The notes below the pieces were generated by a model. That model was given only the letters and a program-made list of their open reading frames with translations. It was not told the DNA's origin and did no database searches. From Membranipora membranacea (lineage: Eukaryota; Bryozoa; Gymnolaemata; Cheilostomatida; Membraniporidae): a stretch of DNA of 64,000 bases. Shown piece by piece: positions 33,601 through 45,149 of this stretch. The stretch is taken from contig OU612070.1 of the NCBI GenBank assembly GCA_914767715.1, positions 2,931,501-2,995,500 of the forward strand. The letters are read 5' to 3'. The first letter of the stretch is position 1. Each line of letters begins with the position of its first letter. The position numbers and the translations under genes are program-made.

Positions 33601-36600
33601 TCTGTCTGCCTGTCTGTCTGCCTGCTCTCTCTGTCTGCCTGTCTGCCTGCTCTCTCTGCCTGCCTGATCTCTATGTCTGCCTGCTCTCTCTGTCTGCCTG
33701 CTCTCCCTGTCTGTCTGCTCTCTCTGTCTGCCTGCTCTCCCTGTCTGTCTGCTCTCTCTGTCTGCCTGCTCTCTCTGTCTGCCTGCTCTCTATGTCTGCC
33801 TGCTCTCTCTGCCTGCCTGCTCTCTATGTCTGCCTGCTCTCTCTGTCTGCCTGCTCTCCCTGTCTGCCTGCTCTCTCTGTCTGCCTGCTCTCTCTGTCTG
33901 CCTGCTCTCCCTGTCTGCCTGCTCTCTCTGTCTGCCTGCTCTCTCTGTCTGTCTGCTCTCTCTGTCTGCCTGCTCTCTCTGTCTGCCTGCTCTCTATGTC
34001 TGCCTGCTCTCTCTGTCTGCCTGCTCTCTCTGTCTGCCTGCTCTCTCTGTCTGCCTGCTCTCTCTGTCTGCCTGCTCTCTCTGTCTGCCTGCTCTCTCTG
34101 TCTGCCTGCTCTCTCTGCCTGCCTGCTCTCTCTGTCTGCCTGCTCTCTCTGTCTGTCTGCTCTCCCTGTTTGTCTGCTCTCTCTCTGTCTGTCTGCCTGC
34201 TCTCTCTGCCTGCTCTCTCTGTCTGCTCTCTCTGTCTGCCTGCTCTCTCTGTCTGCCTGCTCTCTCTGTCTGCCTGCTCTCCCTGTCTGCCTGCTCTCTC
34301 TGTCTGCCTGCTCTCTCTGTCTGCCTGCTCTCTCTCTGTCTGCCTGCTCTCCCTGTCTGTCTGCTCTCTCTGTCGGTCTGCTCTCTCTGTCTGCCTGCTC
34401 TCTCTGTCTGCCTGCTCTCTCTGTCTGCTCTCTCTGTCTGCCTGCTCTCCCTGTCTGTCTGCTCTCTCTGTCTGCCTGCTCTCTCTAGCGCCAACTCAAA
34501 TAACCCGGTTTTTATTGTTGAGTGAAATTTCAAGAAATATATGAGAATATGCTTACTGGTGACATATGGATCAGCTTTGCAGGCAAACATGCTCATTTGA
34601 TGACATTTATGGTTATTTTCCTAAGAGATAGTTAGGGCCACAGACTATTTGTTTTTGCATTATTTTGTATTATTAGATGCTCTCATATACTGGTTTTACG
34701 ATGTAGAGTTTTCTCTCCTGTTCATTAATAAAACTCATTATCTCTGATATATCCCCTCTGTATACAGAATCAGGTTGCAGAGGACAGTTCTTCAGTAGAG
34801 ATCTCAGCTTATGATATAACATCTGCCTTAGAGGAACTGGATACAGTCATTACATTCGTCGAGAATCACGGGCAGGATTTATTAGAGGGAGACAACTTCA
34901 CTCAAAACAACCAATCAGAAGACAGTATTAATTATGAGCTGCTTACATTAGAGAATCTGATGAAGGTCAAAGGTGAGCTCGCTAACCCTTTGTTCACCTG
35001 CGTCACTTGTGCCAACTGCCAACCCTTTATTTAAAAAGACAAACATAATTTGATGGCAATGGATCGGAGATGATAGCAACATTACATATGTCTATGTTGA
35101 GGTTGGTCTTCTGAATAGTGTCGGTGAAAATGAATGAATGCCTCTTTTCTCCTCAGAATAAACTCCATGAATTGACACATCTTATTACGGCGTGTCCTAT
35201 CTAGGACAATATTTTCGGTTTGCTGAGCATTTATTGATTAATCACTACTGTCTTGCGTCTGAATTGCAGCCGTAGTGCATGATCTGGAGCTGAAGTTAAT
35301 GGCTATAGAGTTGAGTCGAGAGAAAGAACTAAAGAAGGGAGGAGAGTACCTGTATGAAATACTGAGTCAGTGTAAACTAGACTTTGATACTTACCTACCC
35401 GTATATGAGATCATTGACGCTTCTGTAGCTTATCTAACAAGTGGGGGTGAGTGCAATATATGTATGTACCGAACGTGATGAAAAGTAGGAAGGCTTTCAA
35501 AGAACTGCAATTGTTCAACTCTATCCTGATATAACATCATAATATGTTTTCATTTGTTATTAGGTATTTGATCAGGGGCCACACAATTTTTGAAAGGAGC
35601 CTAATTCGTTATAGTGTTCCGGGTTCTTTAAATCTGTATTGTCTTCATTTATCCTTATGACCAACACATGTGCATGTGGCGTAAAAGTCTTGTATGTGTA
35701 TTTGGATAAGGTCAGATGTTTAATGTTGTGTGTCTGCATACTTACTGCTGTAATGGCAGCCCTGTTATGTGAATCTGTAAATGACTATATGGGTGTGAAG
35801 TAATCCATACCTTACTGGATGAAAATATTCAGCGATTCAAATCTAGCAACTTGACCATTAGTTGTTGAGTACACTTGTTAAAATAAACACCGATTTTGGT
35901 TTATAAAGTTTTCTTCATGCAAGTCATAGCAGGGAAATTTGACTTGTGATGTACCGCTTCTTTTCTTTTTCTATCAGGATACTCAGGGACTCATAGCAAA
36001 GCTTTCGGGATGAATAAGCTGATTAACTTTCTCAAGGTTGTGTATGAGAGTGATACTTATAACAAGAGTAAATCTCCACAGCAGAGGAAGGCATTCATAT
36101 CCCAGTTCTATAAGGTATGCTGCATCTATCCTACAAGTGATTCTCCCATGCTTTTACAGCGCCGAAATAAAGTTTCCCTAGCTGGTTATTTTTGTAACAA
36201 AAGGACTTTACATTGTACCCATTACATCATACAGCTATGTATACTTGGTTTTGAGGTTTGTAGTTGTAATTTCATTTGTCTCTTTATTTTGTTAGGTTTA
36301 TATTCATGATAAGCAACCACAGAAGAAGTTCAAGAAAGAGAAAATGTTCGGTCAAGTGTCCAATGATGATGGACCAGGTATATAACCTTCAATTGGATTC
36401 ATCTCCACTGGGACTAAAGCTTATCAAACTCAGATGGAAAATGTCTACTGACTCTCAAAAACATAATAATCGAAACTAGAAGAAAATCTGGTTACTTTGC
36501 TGTTTGGCTTTAATGAGTAATATAAAATCAGAGAATTATTCCCATTAATTTGAAGCTACCTTGGTGCCAAAATTGGCAATAGTCATCGCTTATTATTTGT

Positions 36601-39600
36601 GAGTAGGAGTTCATGTTTAATATTTGTCAACAGAATGATAAGGAGTATTTTCTATCATGCTTTTATGTAGCTGTGTGAATTCTATGTTTGTAGTGCGGAC
36701 GATAGCCTTCTGGTGTTTTTCACCAGGATTCTCTATGCAGGACCTACAGAAGCAGGGAGTTAGGTGTATTCTACTGACTAGCGGTACTCTCAAACCTCTA
36801 GAATCGTTTGCTTGTGAACTTGGCATGTAAGTCTACTGTCATCATTATGATACTTGTCTTGATTGGTTGCAAATAATATTGTAGACAACGCAATTGAGGG
36901 GAATTTGTGTTGCGTACAGCCTGGGGAGTGGAATACTGGTATTACAACAATAGATTTGCCAATATCTAGGAGTTGTCTTCTTAACATCAAGGAGAAGACA
37001 ATTAATAAAAAAAAAAACCAGGATGAGTATGAATTATCCTCTCTCTGATGTTAAGGAGACAACTCCTTAATGATCTTATTCATAGTAAGGATACGGGTTT
37101 TAGACATGCCTGAGACAAAGATTCGTGCACCAAGCTTCATATTTTACTACAATAACATTATTTAGCTGTCAAGTGTAATGATAAGAGTAGCATTATAGAC
37201 AATTTTGTTCTAATTCTTGACAATGTTTAGTGACCACTTGATAGTACTGCTCGTAAGAGTTTGAGAGATTAAAGCTCCTACCAATTTCAGATTTAGTTTT
37301 TGCTGAATTTTTACTTAATTCCTTATGTCATGTTAATATAAGAAGTTCTCAATGTTGATTTTTGGGTTATTATTACAGAGAATTTGCCCAGCAGCTTGAG
37401 AATCCTCATGTGATAAGTCCTAGTCAGATATGTGTGTCTGTGGTCAAACAAGGTCCAGAAAGTGTGACTCTCAACTCTAATTATCAAAACAGGTATGTTA
37501 TTTAGTCATCTGATTTGCATACTCCACAGTTAATACATGCAAGTTTTTAAACTGTTTTTGATATCCCTGTTTTGCGCAAAGTATATATCCTTAAATTATG
37601 GCTCCCCTTATTGTCTAGCTAATTTTTCAATCACTTTCATCTCATGCGTTCAGCGAATCCAACGACTTCGAGCCATAAAGCAAATTTTGTGCATATATAC
37701 AGTAGAGTGAACTGGGTTATATCAAACCACACGCTGTGATTATAATGTCATGCCTATCATTGTGATGCCAAACTATTCACTCTGGCTCCTCCTGAAGATT
37801 AGTGCCATATCACAACCCCTAATACTACACTTTTTAAAAATACTTGACTTTTTCTGCCCATGACGCATGTTTTGTTTTGTTGTTAGGAGTGACCCGAGGT
37901 ACCACGCGTCTCTGGGCTATGCTATCATGTTTTGTTTTGTTGTTAGGAGTGACCCGAGGTACCACACATCTCTGGGATATGCTATCATGTTTTGTTTTGT
38001 TGTTAGGAGTGACCCGAGGTACCACATGTTTCTGGGATATGCTATCATGTTTTGTTTTGTTGTTAGGAGTGACCCGAGGTACCACACGTTTCTGGGATAT
38101 GCTATCATGTTTTGTTTTGTTGTTAGGAGTGACCCGAGGTACCACACGTCTCTGGGCTATGCTATCATGTTTTGTTTTGTTGTTAGGAGTGACCCGAGGT
38201 ACCACACGTCTCTGGGCTATGCTATCATGTTTTGTTTTGTTGTTAGGAGTGACCCGAGGTACCACACGTCTCTGGGCTATGCTATCATGTTTCATTTTGT
38301 TGTTAGGAGTGACCCGAGGTACCACATGTTTCTGGGATATGCTATCATGTTTTGTTTTGTTGTTAGGAGTGACCCGAGGTACCACACGTCTCTGGGATAT
38401 GCTATCATGCAGATAGCTAAGTCTGTTCCTAACGGAATGTTAGTGTTCTTCCCCTCGTATCACATCATGAAACTCATTATTGAGACATGGACTGTAAGTA
38501 CCATATCATCATCTTGCATTGAAATATACATCCTGGAAATAGTAATGTAGGGGAAAAATTCTGACAATTTTCTAGTTAACAACACCAATTACAGGTATGA
38601 AATGATTCTGTGCCTCATCTCCATACGTTACGACCTAAATTCAACTGGACATGACTTCCTTGATTCCATTATCGCTTACTTGACTGACTTACATACTTGA
38701 CTATCAGGCACCAAGAAGAGTTTCAACTAGAATTTGTTTTCATTTCACATATTTATGATGAGCAGATGATGAATGATAGGCTCTTTTACATATCTATGAC
38801 TAAAGCAATCAGCAACAAATTGCATTTCCCCATCGTGTGACTAAGCTTACAATATGTATACATACACATTTACTATGTTCAGAAAGGACACTTACTGCAG
38901 TGTATACAGAGATATAAGCAGATATTTATTGAGCCCACTAACAAGGATGAGTTTGCTCAGGCTATGGAGCAGTATTACGCCATGGTTAACGATCATACAT
39001 CTAATGGTGCTATCTTCTGTGGAGTCTGCCGAGGAAAGGTATGGCCAGTGTTATATTCCCTTACCCTCTATTTATCAGAAAGGTTTAGTTGATCAAATTG
39101 TATCATCATACTAGGCCTTTAGCTCCACCTCCTGGCACAATTATCAATACAGCCCAACAGTCTTAGCACTCATGGGCCCGCATTGTTTGTAATCTGAATC
39201 GAGGAAATATCAAGCGCTATGGTACTGGGTAAGCATGGTGACTGGTTTCGAATTGTTAAACAACATTAAGGGTCGTGATAAGCTTAAAACCTGTTATGTT
39301 CATTTACTTATAGGTTAGTGAGGGGTTAGATTTCGTTGATAAGAACGGCCGAGCTGTGGTCATCACTGGTATTCCCTACGCACCGGCTAAAGACCCAAAG
39401 GTGGTGATGAAAAAAGCTTATCTAGATGAACAACTACGCAAGCCTGGCAAGAAAAGGGTAAGTGACATACTTTCTCAAATGCATCCATATCTGTTTGGGA
39501 GAACAGCCACCATCAGGCTTTCTTTTGTCTGCTCAATGACCAGGATTTAGCGGAGGCCCCTTTAAAATCTGCTTCAGCGCATGTCTCATTACATAACCGC

Positions 39601-42600
39601 TATTCCAGCTGCATTCACAAGACTTTTCAATTAATATGTATTCTCTTTATTGTTTTTATTTTATTTTGCTGTTGGGTTTGTTTGCATGTGGAATAGACTT
39701 AACATCATTTGATGCCAACTTGAACCACTGAGCTAACCCTAGCAAGGCTGGCAAAACTAGTTTCCATTGCTTGCTTGGGCTACTATATAGATATACTTCA
39801 GCGGATCGATCTGCTTATCATCACATATCACTTTCAGTGATGTTTGGCTTGTACAAAAGGAGTCTTTTCATAAGATGAGGGCAGACAATTAGCACATGCT
39901 CTCACAATGTTTGGTGTTCAGTTCAGAATTCTGAGAAATATATGCTGTGTTTTGACACTGTCATCTCTCTCTTACATTTCGTTTTAAAATATTTCGCGAT
40001 TCACTTTCTCCTTTTGAATTGCCTATCTGGACTTGGAAGTATCTAATTGTGTGTCCAGACTCAGACCTATCTTGTATATATTTGACACAGACGCTGACAG
40101 GTACACAGTGGTATAGTCAGCAGGCATCTAGAGCTGTTAATCAAGCTATAGGCAGAGTTATCAGACATAGATTTGATTATGGTGCTATTCTACTACTAGA
40201 TACCAGGTACTGTGTAAATACTTCACTGTTTTCACACTGACCATAGGTTAATTTTCAATGTGTCTTTACCATGGGTTGTGAGTTCTGGACCCGCAAATGA
40301 ATTAAAACTCAAGGCAAGACTGTGTCTATTTTTTAATAATAATACAATTTGCTACATCGTGAATATCAATTAAGAAAGTCTTAGCTAACAATGATTGCAC
40401 CATCCTCTCACTCCACTAAGTCAGACACAGTTGCTGTGTATAAATTTCAAACTCCTGAGAGACTACTTTCCAGCTCATGTTGTTTTCTTCACATGAACTC
40501 ACTGTAGCTGATAATAACTGTTGTTGTGTTTACACAGGTTTGCTAACTCAAACACTCGTGAGGAGTTACCTGCCTGGGTTAAGTCTGAGATTAAAGTACA
40601 CGACACATTCTCTAGTGTGATAAGAATGCTCAATCAGTTCTTCACTACAGTACCCAGTTTAGTGGAGAGGAGGAAGGCTGAGGCCGGTGTGCTCGCTGAA
40701 CCAGAGAAACCAACGAGCCGACCTCAGATACAAATCAGCTACGAGTCAGGTAAGAGATAGATATACACGGAGAGTGTCTCTGATACCCCTCAATATTATT
40801 ACTAATACCGTGTCCTGAAGGCAGATTCCTGTGTTTCCCCGAGAAGATGATATCTTCTTGGGGTACTAAAGTATCGGCTGGTATCCCGGACTGACTGATT
40901 TGGATACTATTATATCCAAAAACATTTACTTTCATCATTTCTTTACCACCAAGTGAACCTCTGAACGCTGCTCTGTCTCTAGCATTGTATAATAATTACT
41001 CTTTATTTCTTTTCTAGCGAACCAAAGTTCTGGTTCGGGAGGTATGAGTGCAAGAGCTGTATACAGTGATAAATCTCTACAGATAAAACAAGAGAACCGC
41101 AGCCCTACTAACATACAGGAGGACTCAGTCTCTCAGCCTGCTAGAAAGAAAATCAAAATGCAAATGGTAAGCTAGAGGTTAACATGCCTTCATCTGGCTC
41201 ATAGTTTTATTGCAATACTCTCTGAAAAACAAACATGGTCAGGTCATACCACTGCCTTAGCACTTTGTAGGTTGATTTCGACATCATAGCGGATTATCAG
41301 ATTGCAATGTTGAGATTGCCCAATCTAATAATCAATGATTTGTGCTTTGATTACCGATCAGTTTAACGCTCATAATATACATTGGAAAACAAGACCTTTA
41401 AAATGCAGAATCTCACTCGTTATGAAAGTCGTTTGACTAACATTTTCACAACTGTACAGGTTCCAGGTTTGACAGAAAAGGCTGAACCAGTCAGAAGTGC
41501 AGAGAGTCAAACAAAGCTAAATTCTGCTACAGAGGTGCTACAAAAGGTAATCCTGAACCTGAGCTATTCCATTTTAATTGTTATCTGTTTATTTAGAAGA
41601 TCTGGCTCGACAATGATTTCATTTGAGCTGTGACTGTACTTTATTAGCATGATGTCATGATGTCTCGATGAGAGCATGTCCAAGTGTCTTTATAAAGACA
41701 CTTGGACAGGGCAGTTTGTCATAAATTGTGAGATTCCCACCCGTTTGTGCCATCCGTGTTGCATATATTTCTTCTTGTTTTCTCATTGATCTCATGTACA
41801 TGTTATTTTTCTATCTAAGATCACACATGCATTTATCCGTTGCAGTGTCGTACCCTCTTGGCCCATGACAAATGGGTCGGTATCAAACGATCATTCCTTA
41901 TCTATCACAAGACTAAAGAGATCCCCGCCCTCGAGGATTGTATCAAAGTGCTGTTAGAAAGTGAGGTCACTCATCATGTGGTTGACTGTAAGTAAACCAC
42001 GTCAGATTTTACAGAAAATATAAGAATATGTCCGCAATTATGCCGATTTTGCATATTAAATGATGCAGTTTACATGGATGCCTTTTTATCTTAAATTTCT
42101 GCTGCCACTCTTGGAAATAGGCGCTCAGTGAACTCTGTATAACTCAAGGATGAGTTATTGAGGATTTTATGTCAGAATTGTCACCTAATGGTCAATTAAT
42201 TTGCACCATCTGATTGTCAGAACCAGAATATGAAATTAATGAAGTAATATGTTGTGGGGAGCAACTCAGTATGCAGAGGGAGCAACTCAGTATGCAGGCA
42301 AATGGATCAAGCGTGGTCTACACTGAAACTATCTAATGTGTAACGAATTTTAGCTTTGTAGCTCATCGGCAGATTGTAATCATCATAATCTTTGTAGCCA
42401 TTATATTATAAGATATCAAATTATCAAGTTTTATTACATTATATTATGTTGCTTAACCGATGATATTATCAGTCAGTTTGGCGCAACACTGCGTGTATGC
42501 CACTTGACCACTTCGACTTTGACTGATCACATAGTCCCTTCGGATCAGGACTATAAATAATGGAGGTGTTCTGTATGTACAACACAATCGTGCATGCAGA

Positions 42601-45149
42601 TTAAAGAACCCTCCTGTATGGTACAGCTCTATACAGGAGGATGCTGTCATCAACCACTGCAGCTCCGGCCTTGTAGCTCTATGCTTCACACTGGGTTAAC
42701 GCTGTTTGTGGTTGAAAAGTGGCACTAACGACTCGGAAACCTAGTCGTCACTAACGTCACTATAAACCTCTTCCTATGCCGCACCTCGGTGCAGTCATCG
42801 TCTACCTAGACGGACAGCAAATATATATTATTAACCGATGATATTATATCTCTATCCAGGTTTAAGGGGATTGGTCAACCCAAAGAAATATGATGAGTTT
42901 GATTCGCTGGTCACTAAACTGAAATCTTCAATCAAACCAAACCCCACCCCTGATAGTAAACAACAAGCAGGCAGCTCCTCATCTCCTGATGGCTCACTTA
43001 ATACCTCACCGGCTGATGGCAGCTCTGAGTCAGCAAAGGCAGCGACCAACAGCAGATACAGTTCTCTACTCATCATGATGCAAACGGTTTGTGATGACAT
43101 ACTTCTGCTGCGTATGTCTGTTATTTAACAATATAATCTCTCTATTTAGAACAATGTCGCTGCATCCTTTATTTTTTTTCAAATTCCTCCTCCAGGTTTT
43201 TATTTTCCATCAAAGATTCTGCTGTATGACAATACGGTGTGCCCTTTGCACCTTAGCTTGAGAAGGGAAAAAATCAGTGTAGGCACCCAGTTTCCTTCAG
43301 CTTCAATGAAGCATCTGTGATGTTATGGTTTGAGAGATGTTTCTCCAGCTCATAAAATCTTAGGCTACGGTTGATTGCACCAGAGAAAATCTCTATAATA
43401 ATACACGCTATTAAGATCAACAATTAATTTCATCCTTTTTAGCTGAAAATACAGAAGATCAGATTTTCAATGTTACCTATACAATAGTTTTCATCGATAC
43501 TATTTTGAGTTTTTTACTTGTAGTGTAAGAAGCAGTTAAGTAAAGATCAGAATCAGATAGTGAAGTCATCTCTGAAGCTGTATCAGAGTGGGGGGAGTAT
43601 ACACGACTTATTCACTTCCCTACGGAGTATCGGTCACGAGGATAGTATGAAAATAGTCAAAAGTGAGAGTTACTCCATACATAGTATAATATAATAAATT
43701 CTAAAACTATTAATGAACTATAAAACTAAAGTTTATGTGTTCTGCACGTGGTTTGATTGTGAGAGACCATCCCATCAATAATGGGATGTTAATCTTGTAA
43801 CTGCGTTCATGGTAGTTTATTTTTTCCAAATTTGTTATTATTGCCCAGTATCACATATGCCTATCACTACATCCTGGACAGCAAATTACCGATGATGCCG
43901 TGTCTGTATTTTCTAGAGCTACGGGCAGCATTAAGGGAGGCGGATAAGCCAGTGTTTGATGATTTGTTATCTGAAGTGTCTGATTCAAAAACTATCTCAA
44001 GCAACGATAAAAATACTCAGAGCAACGCGATATCAACAGTATCAGGTGACAGGTCCGTTCCCTCGAAACCTGGTTATAAGTCACAGCTGTCAGCACCCTG
44101 TGACGCCTCACAGCTGTCGACATCATGTGACAGTATTCTGACTCCCTCCTCCTCTGATCAGAGTCGTGTTAAGGTATGTCTGTGAAGTAGAATACACAAT
44201 CATTGTTACACCATCCTGCTCTGCCTGCAACCAAATATGTCCTGTTGAAGTGTTTACTAGAAGCACTACCATCACATCCAAATCACTGACTCAATGTGTT
44301 GACCCTGTTTTAAGTATCTACACCTTGGGTTTCAGCCGTATTCCTTGTAATAATTTGAAGTCAACTTTTGTTGGTAATTGTTGATTGACTAATATGCGAG
44401 TACTGATGCAGCGGGAAGGTGTTTTACCGATATCAATCTTCACTTTTGTCATAATACTACATAGCCTCCAGTAGTCATTGACAAGGCCCAAAAATATATA
44501 GGAACATCATATTTTATTTGTGTAGGGTCATCCTGGCAAGAAGTTAGATAAAGAATCTCAACAATCTGAATCGTTATCTAGCGACTCTGAAACCGTCCAG
44601 TCATCTTGTACAGTGTATAGCATGTCTACTGAAGTAGAATCAAGTCTACCTGATGATACGGTATGTGGTATGTTCTCACACAGGGCTCACTATGAGAATC
44701 TGTATATTATTTATTTTGGGACAACTTCACGGTTACTGATAAATGGTCATTGACTGTTGTGTACATCACTACTGAGTATACTTTACCCACTTGTATGCTC
44801 GTAGTGGGAGGATCTAACGCCCTCTCTTTCTCACGTCTGTAGAGACTGTACTTTGATGTACTTTGTATCTGCCTCACACTCAGTGGTGTCCAGTCATGTT
44901 TTCAGATTTTTAAAATCTTTGTTTAGTCACGTCCACACGAGGCTGCTATTTATTGATTCTAATGGTTCATGGAATATCTCATTGTGTTCCTCACATCACA
45001 TTGATCTGCCACCTCAACTGCATTCTTATCTGCATTGAGTGGAATTCATCCTTATAATTGTTGCGTGTTGACAGGTATATAGAATCGAAAGCTGTGACAT
45101 CATCCCTGCGTCAGATAGTGAAGATGTCATACATGCCACACCTCCATAG
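30631..45149 (+). CDS. RTEL1: Regulator of telomere elongation helicase 1 (Fe-S DNA helicase)
   Basis: RTEL1 is an XPD-family 5'-3' helicase that dismantles T-loops, D-loops and G-quadruplexes. Twenty-six exons join in phase to 1,198 codons: 30631-30732, 31197-31389, 31687-31783, 32048-32190, 32689-32782, 33012-33099, 33379-33444, 34768-34972, 35270-35446, 35978-36114, 36296-36377, 36694-36826, 37379-37492, 38367-38493, 38883-39038, 39314-39457, 40091-40206, 40538-40749, 41018-41166, 41460-41546, 41846-41987, 42860-43086, 43524-43662, 43917-44173, 44526-44660 and 45075-45149. Visible: Walker [10 protein letters not shown] (41-49), Fe-S cysteines 144, 162, 171 and 211/212, DEAH (256-259), WCFSPG, LTSGTL, and QAIGRVIRH (704-712). 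Two harmonin-like helical segments follow the helicase core. The tail is Ser/Glu-rich; I saw no PIP box or RING. Length fits the family. Exon 14 sits behind a nine-copy acceptor array. Confidence 0.95.
33601..34486. repeat. 15-bp pyrimidine-rich minisatellite in RTEL1 intron 7
   Basis: About 59 units of CTCTCTGTCTGCCTG with sporadic substitutions (CCCTGTCTG, TATGTCTG) and a few length variants fill 886 bases. The unit is a multiple of three with no stop in several frames on both strands, which yields long artefactual open frames (300 residues plus, 200 residues minus). These should not be called genes. The array lies between exon 7 (DEAH) and exon 8. Confidence 0.97.
36968..37067. repeat. Hairpin element (MITE-like) in RTEL1 intron 12
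   Basis: AGGAGTTGTCTTCTTAACAT at 36968 is matched by the reverse complement of the segment ending at 37067 (ATGTTAAGGAGACAACTCCT), with one mismatch in the outer 20 bases. The 100-bp interval contains an A11 run. It has the shape of a very small MITE. No target-site duplication is evident. Confidence 0.6.
37870..38409 (+). repeat. Nine-copy 60-bp tandem array of the exon 14 3' splice site
   Basis: Each unit is 17 nt of intron (TTTTGTTTTGTTGTTAG) plus 43 nt of exon (GAGTGACCCGAGGTACCAC onward to CTATCATG). Acceptor-proximal exon starts fall at 37887, 37947, 38007, 38067, 38127, 38187, 38247, 38307 and 38367. Only the last unit continues into the rest of exon 14 (CAGATAGCTAAG). Units differ at a handful of positions, mostly within CACACGTCTCTGGGCTAT. 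Because 60 is a multiple of three and the intron part reads FCFVV without a stop, every acceptor is in frame with RTEL1. Confidence 0.97.
41678..41707. repeat. Perfect 30-bp palindrome in RTEL1 intron 20
   Basis: GTCCAAGTGTCTTTA followed immediately by its reverse complement forms a perfect spacerless palindrome centred on TTTATAAA. It may be a tiny foldback remnant. No function can be inferred. Confidence 0.7.
42091..42240 (+). mobile_element. Half copy of MITE family G in RTEL1 intron 21
   Basis: It starts TTAAATTTCTGCTGCCAC and runs through TTGTCACCTAATGGTCAAT to GAATATGAAATTAAT. It parallels the left half of the hairpin element at 63561-63935 over about 150 bp, with many substitutions and small gaps. 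The right half is missing, so this is a truncated relic. Confidence 0.6.
42453..42847 (+). mobile_element. 361-bp non-autonomous retroelement with 17-bp target-site duplication at an RTEL1 branch-point region
   Basis: The insert 42470-42830 is bounded by perfect 17-bp copies of TTAACCGATGATATTAT (42453-42469 and 42831-42847). It ends in an AT-rich ATATATATTA tail and contains an internal hairpin (CCTCCTGTAT...ATACAGGAGG). Duplication length and tail point to LINE-mediated insertion. A tRNA head is not obvious, so its SINE class is unknown. The right duplication ends 12 bases before the exon 22 acceptor at 42859. It carries a TTAAC that suits a branch point, which the insertion therefore duplicated and preserved. 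Confidence 0.85.

Noticed and set aside
33586-34596. Open frames of 300, 250 (plus) and 200 (minus) residues rich in Cys/Leu/Ser or Arg/Gln
   Set aside because: They are produced by the stop-free 15-bp minisatellite inside RTEL1 intron 7 and end where the repeat ends.
36694-36735. Acceptor at the CAG before GATTCTCTATGCAGG (36732) for RTEL1 exon 12
   Set aside because: The upstream acceptor at 36693 keeps phase and restores the conserved WCFSPG motif, so it is preferred.
37834-38550. Separate repetitive protein gene on either strand in the 60-bp array
   Set aside because: The last unit continues in frame into RTEL1 exon 14 and exon phases on both sides agree. The array is duplicated splice junction rather than an independent gene.
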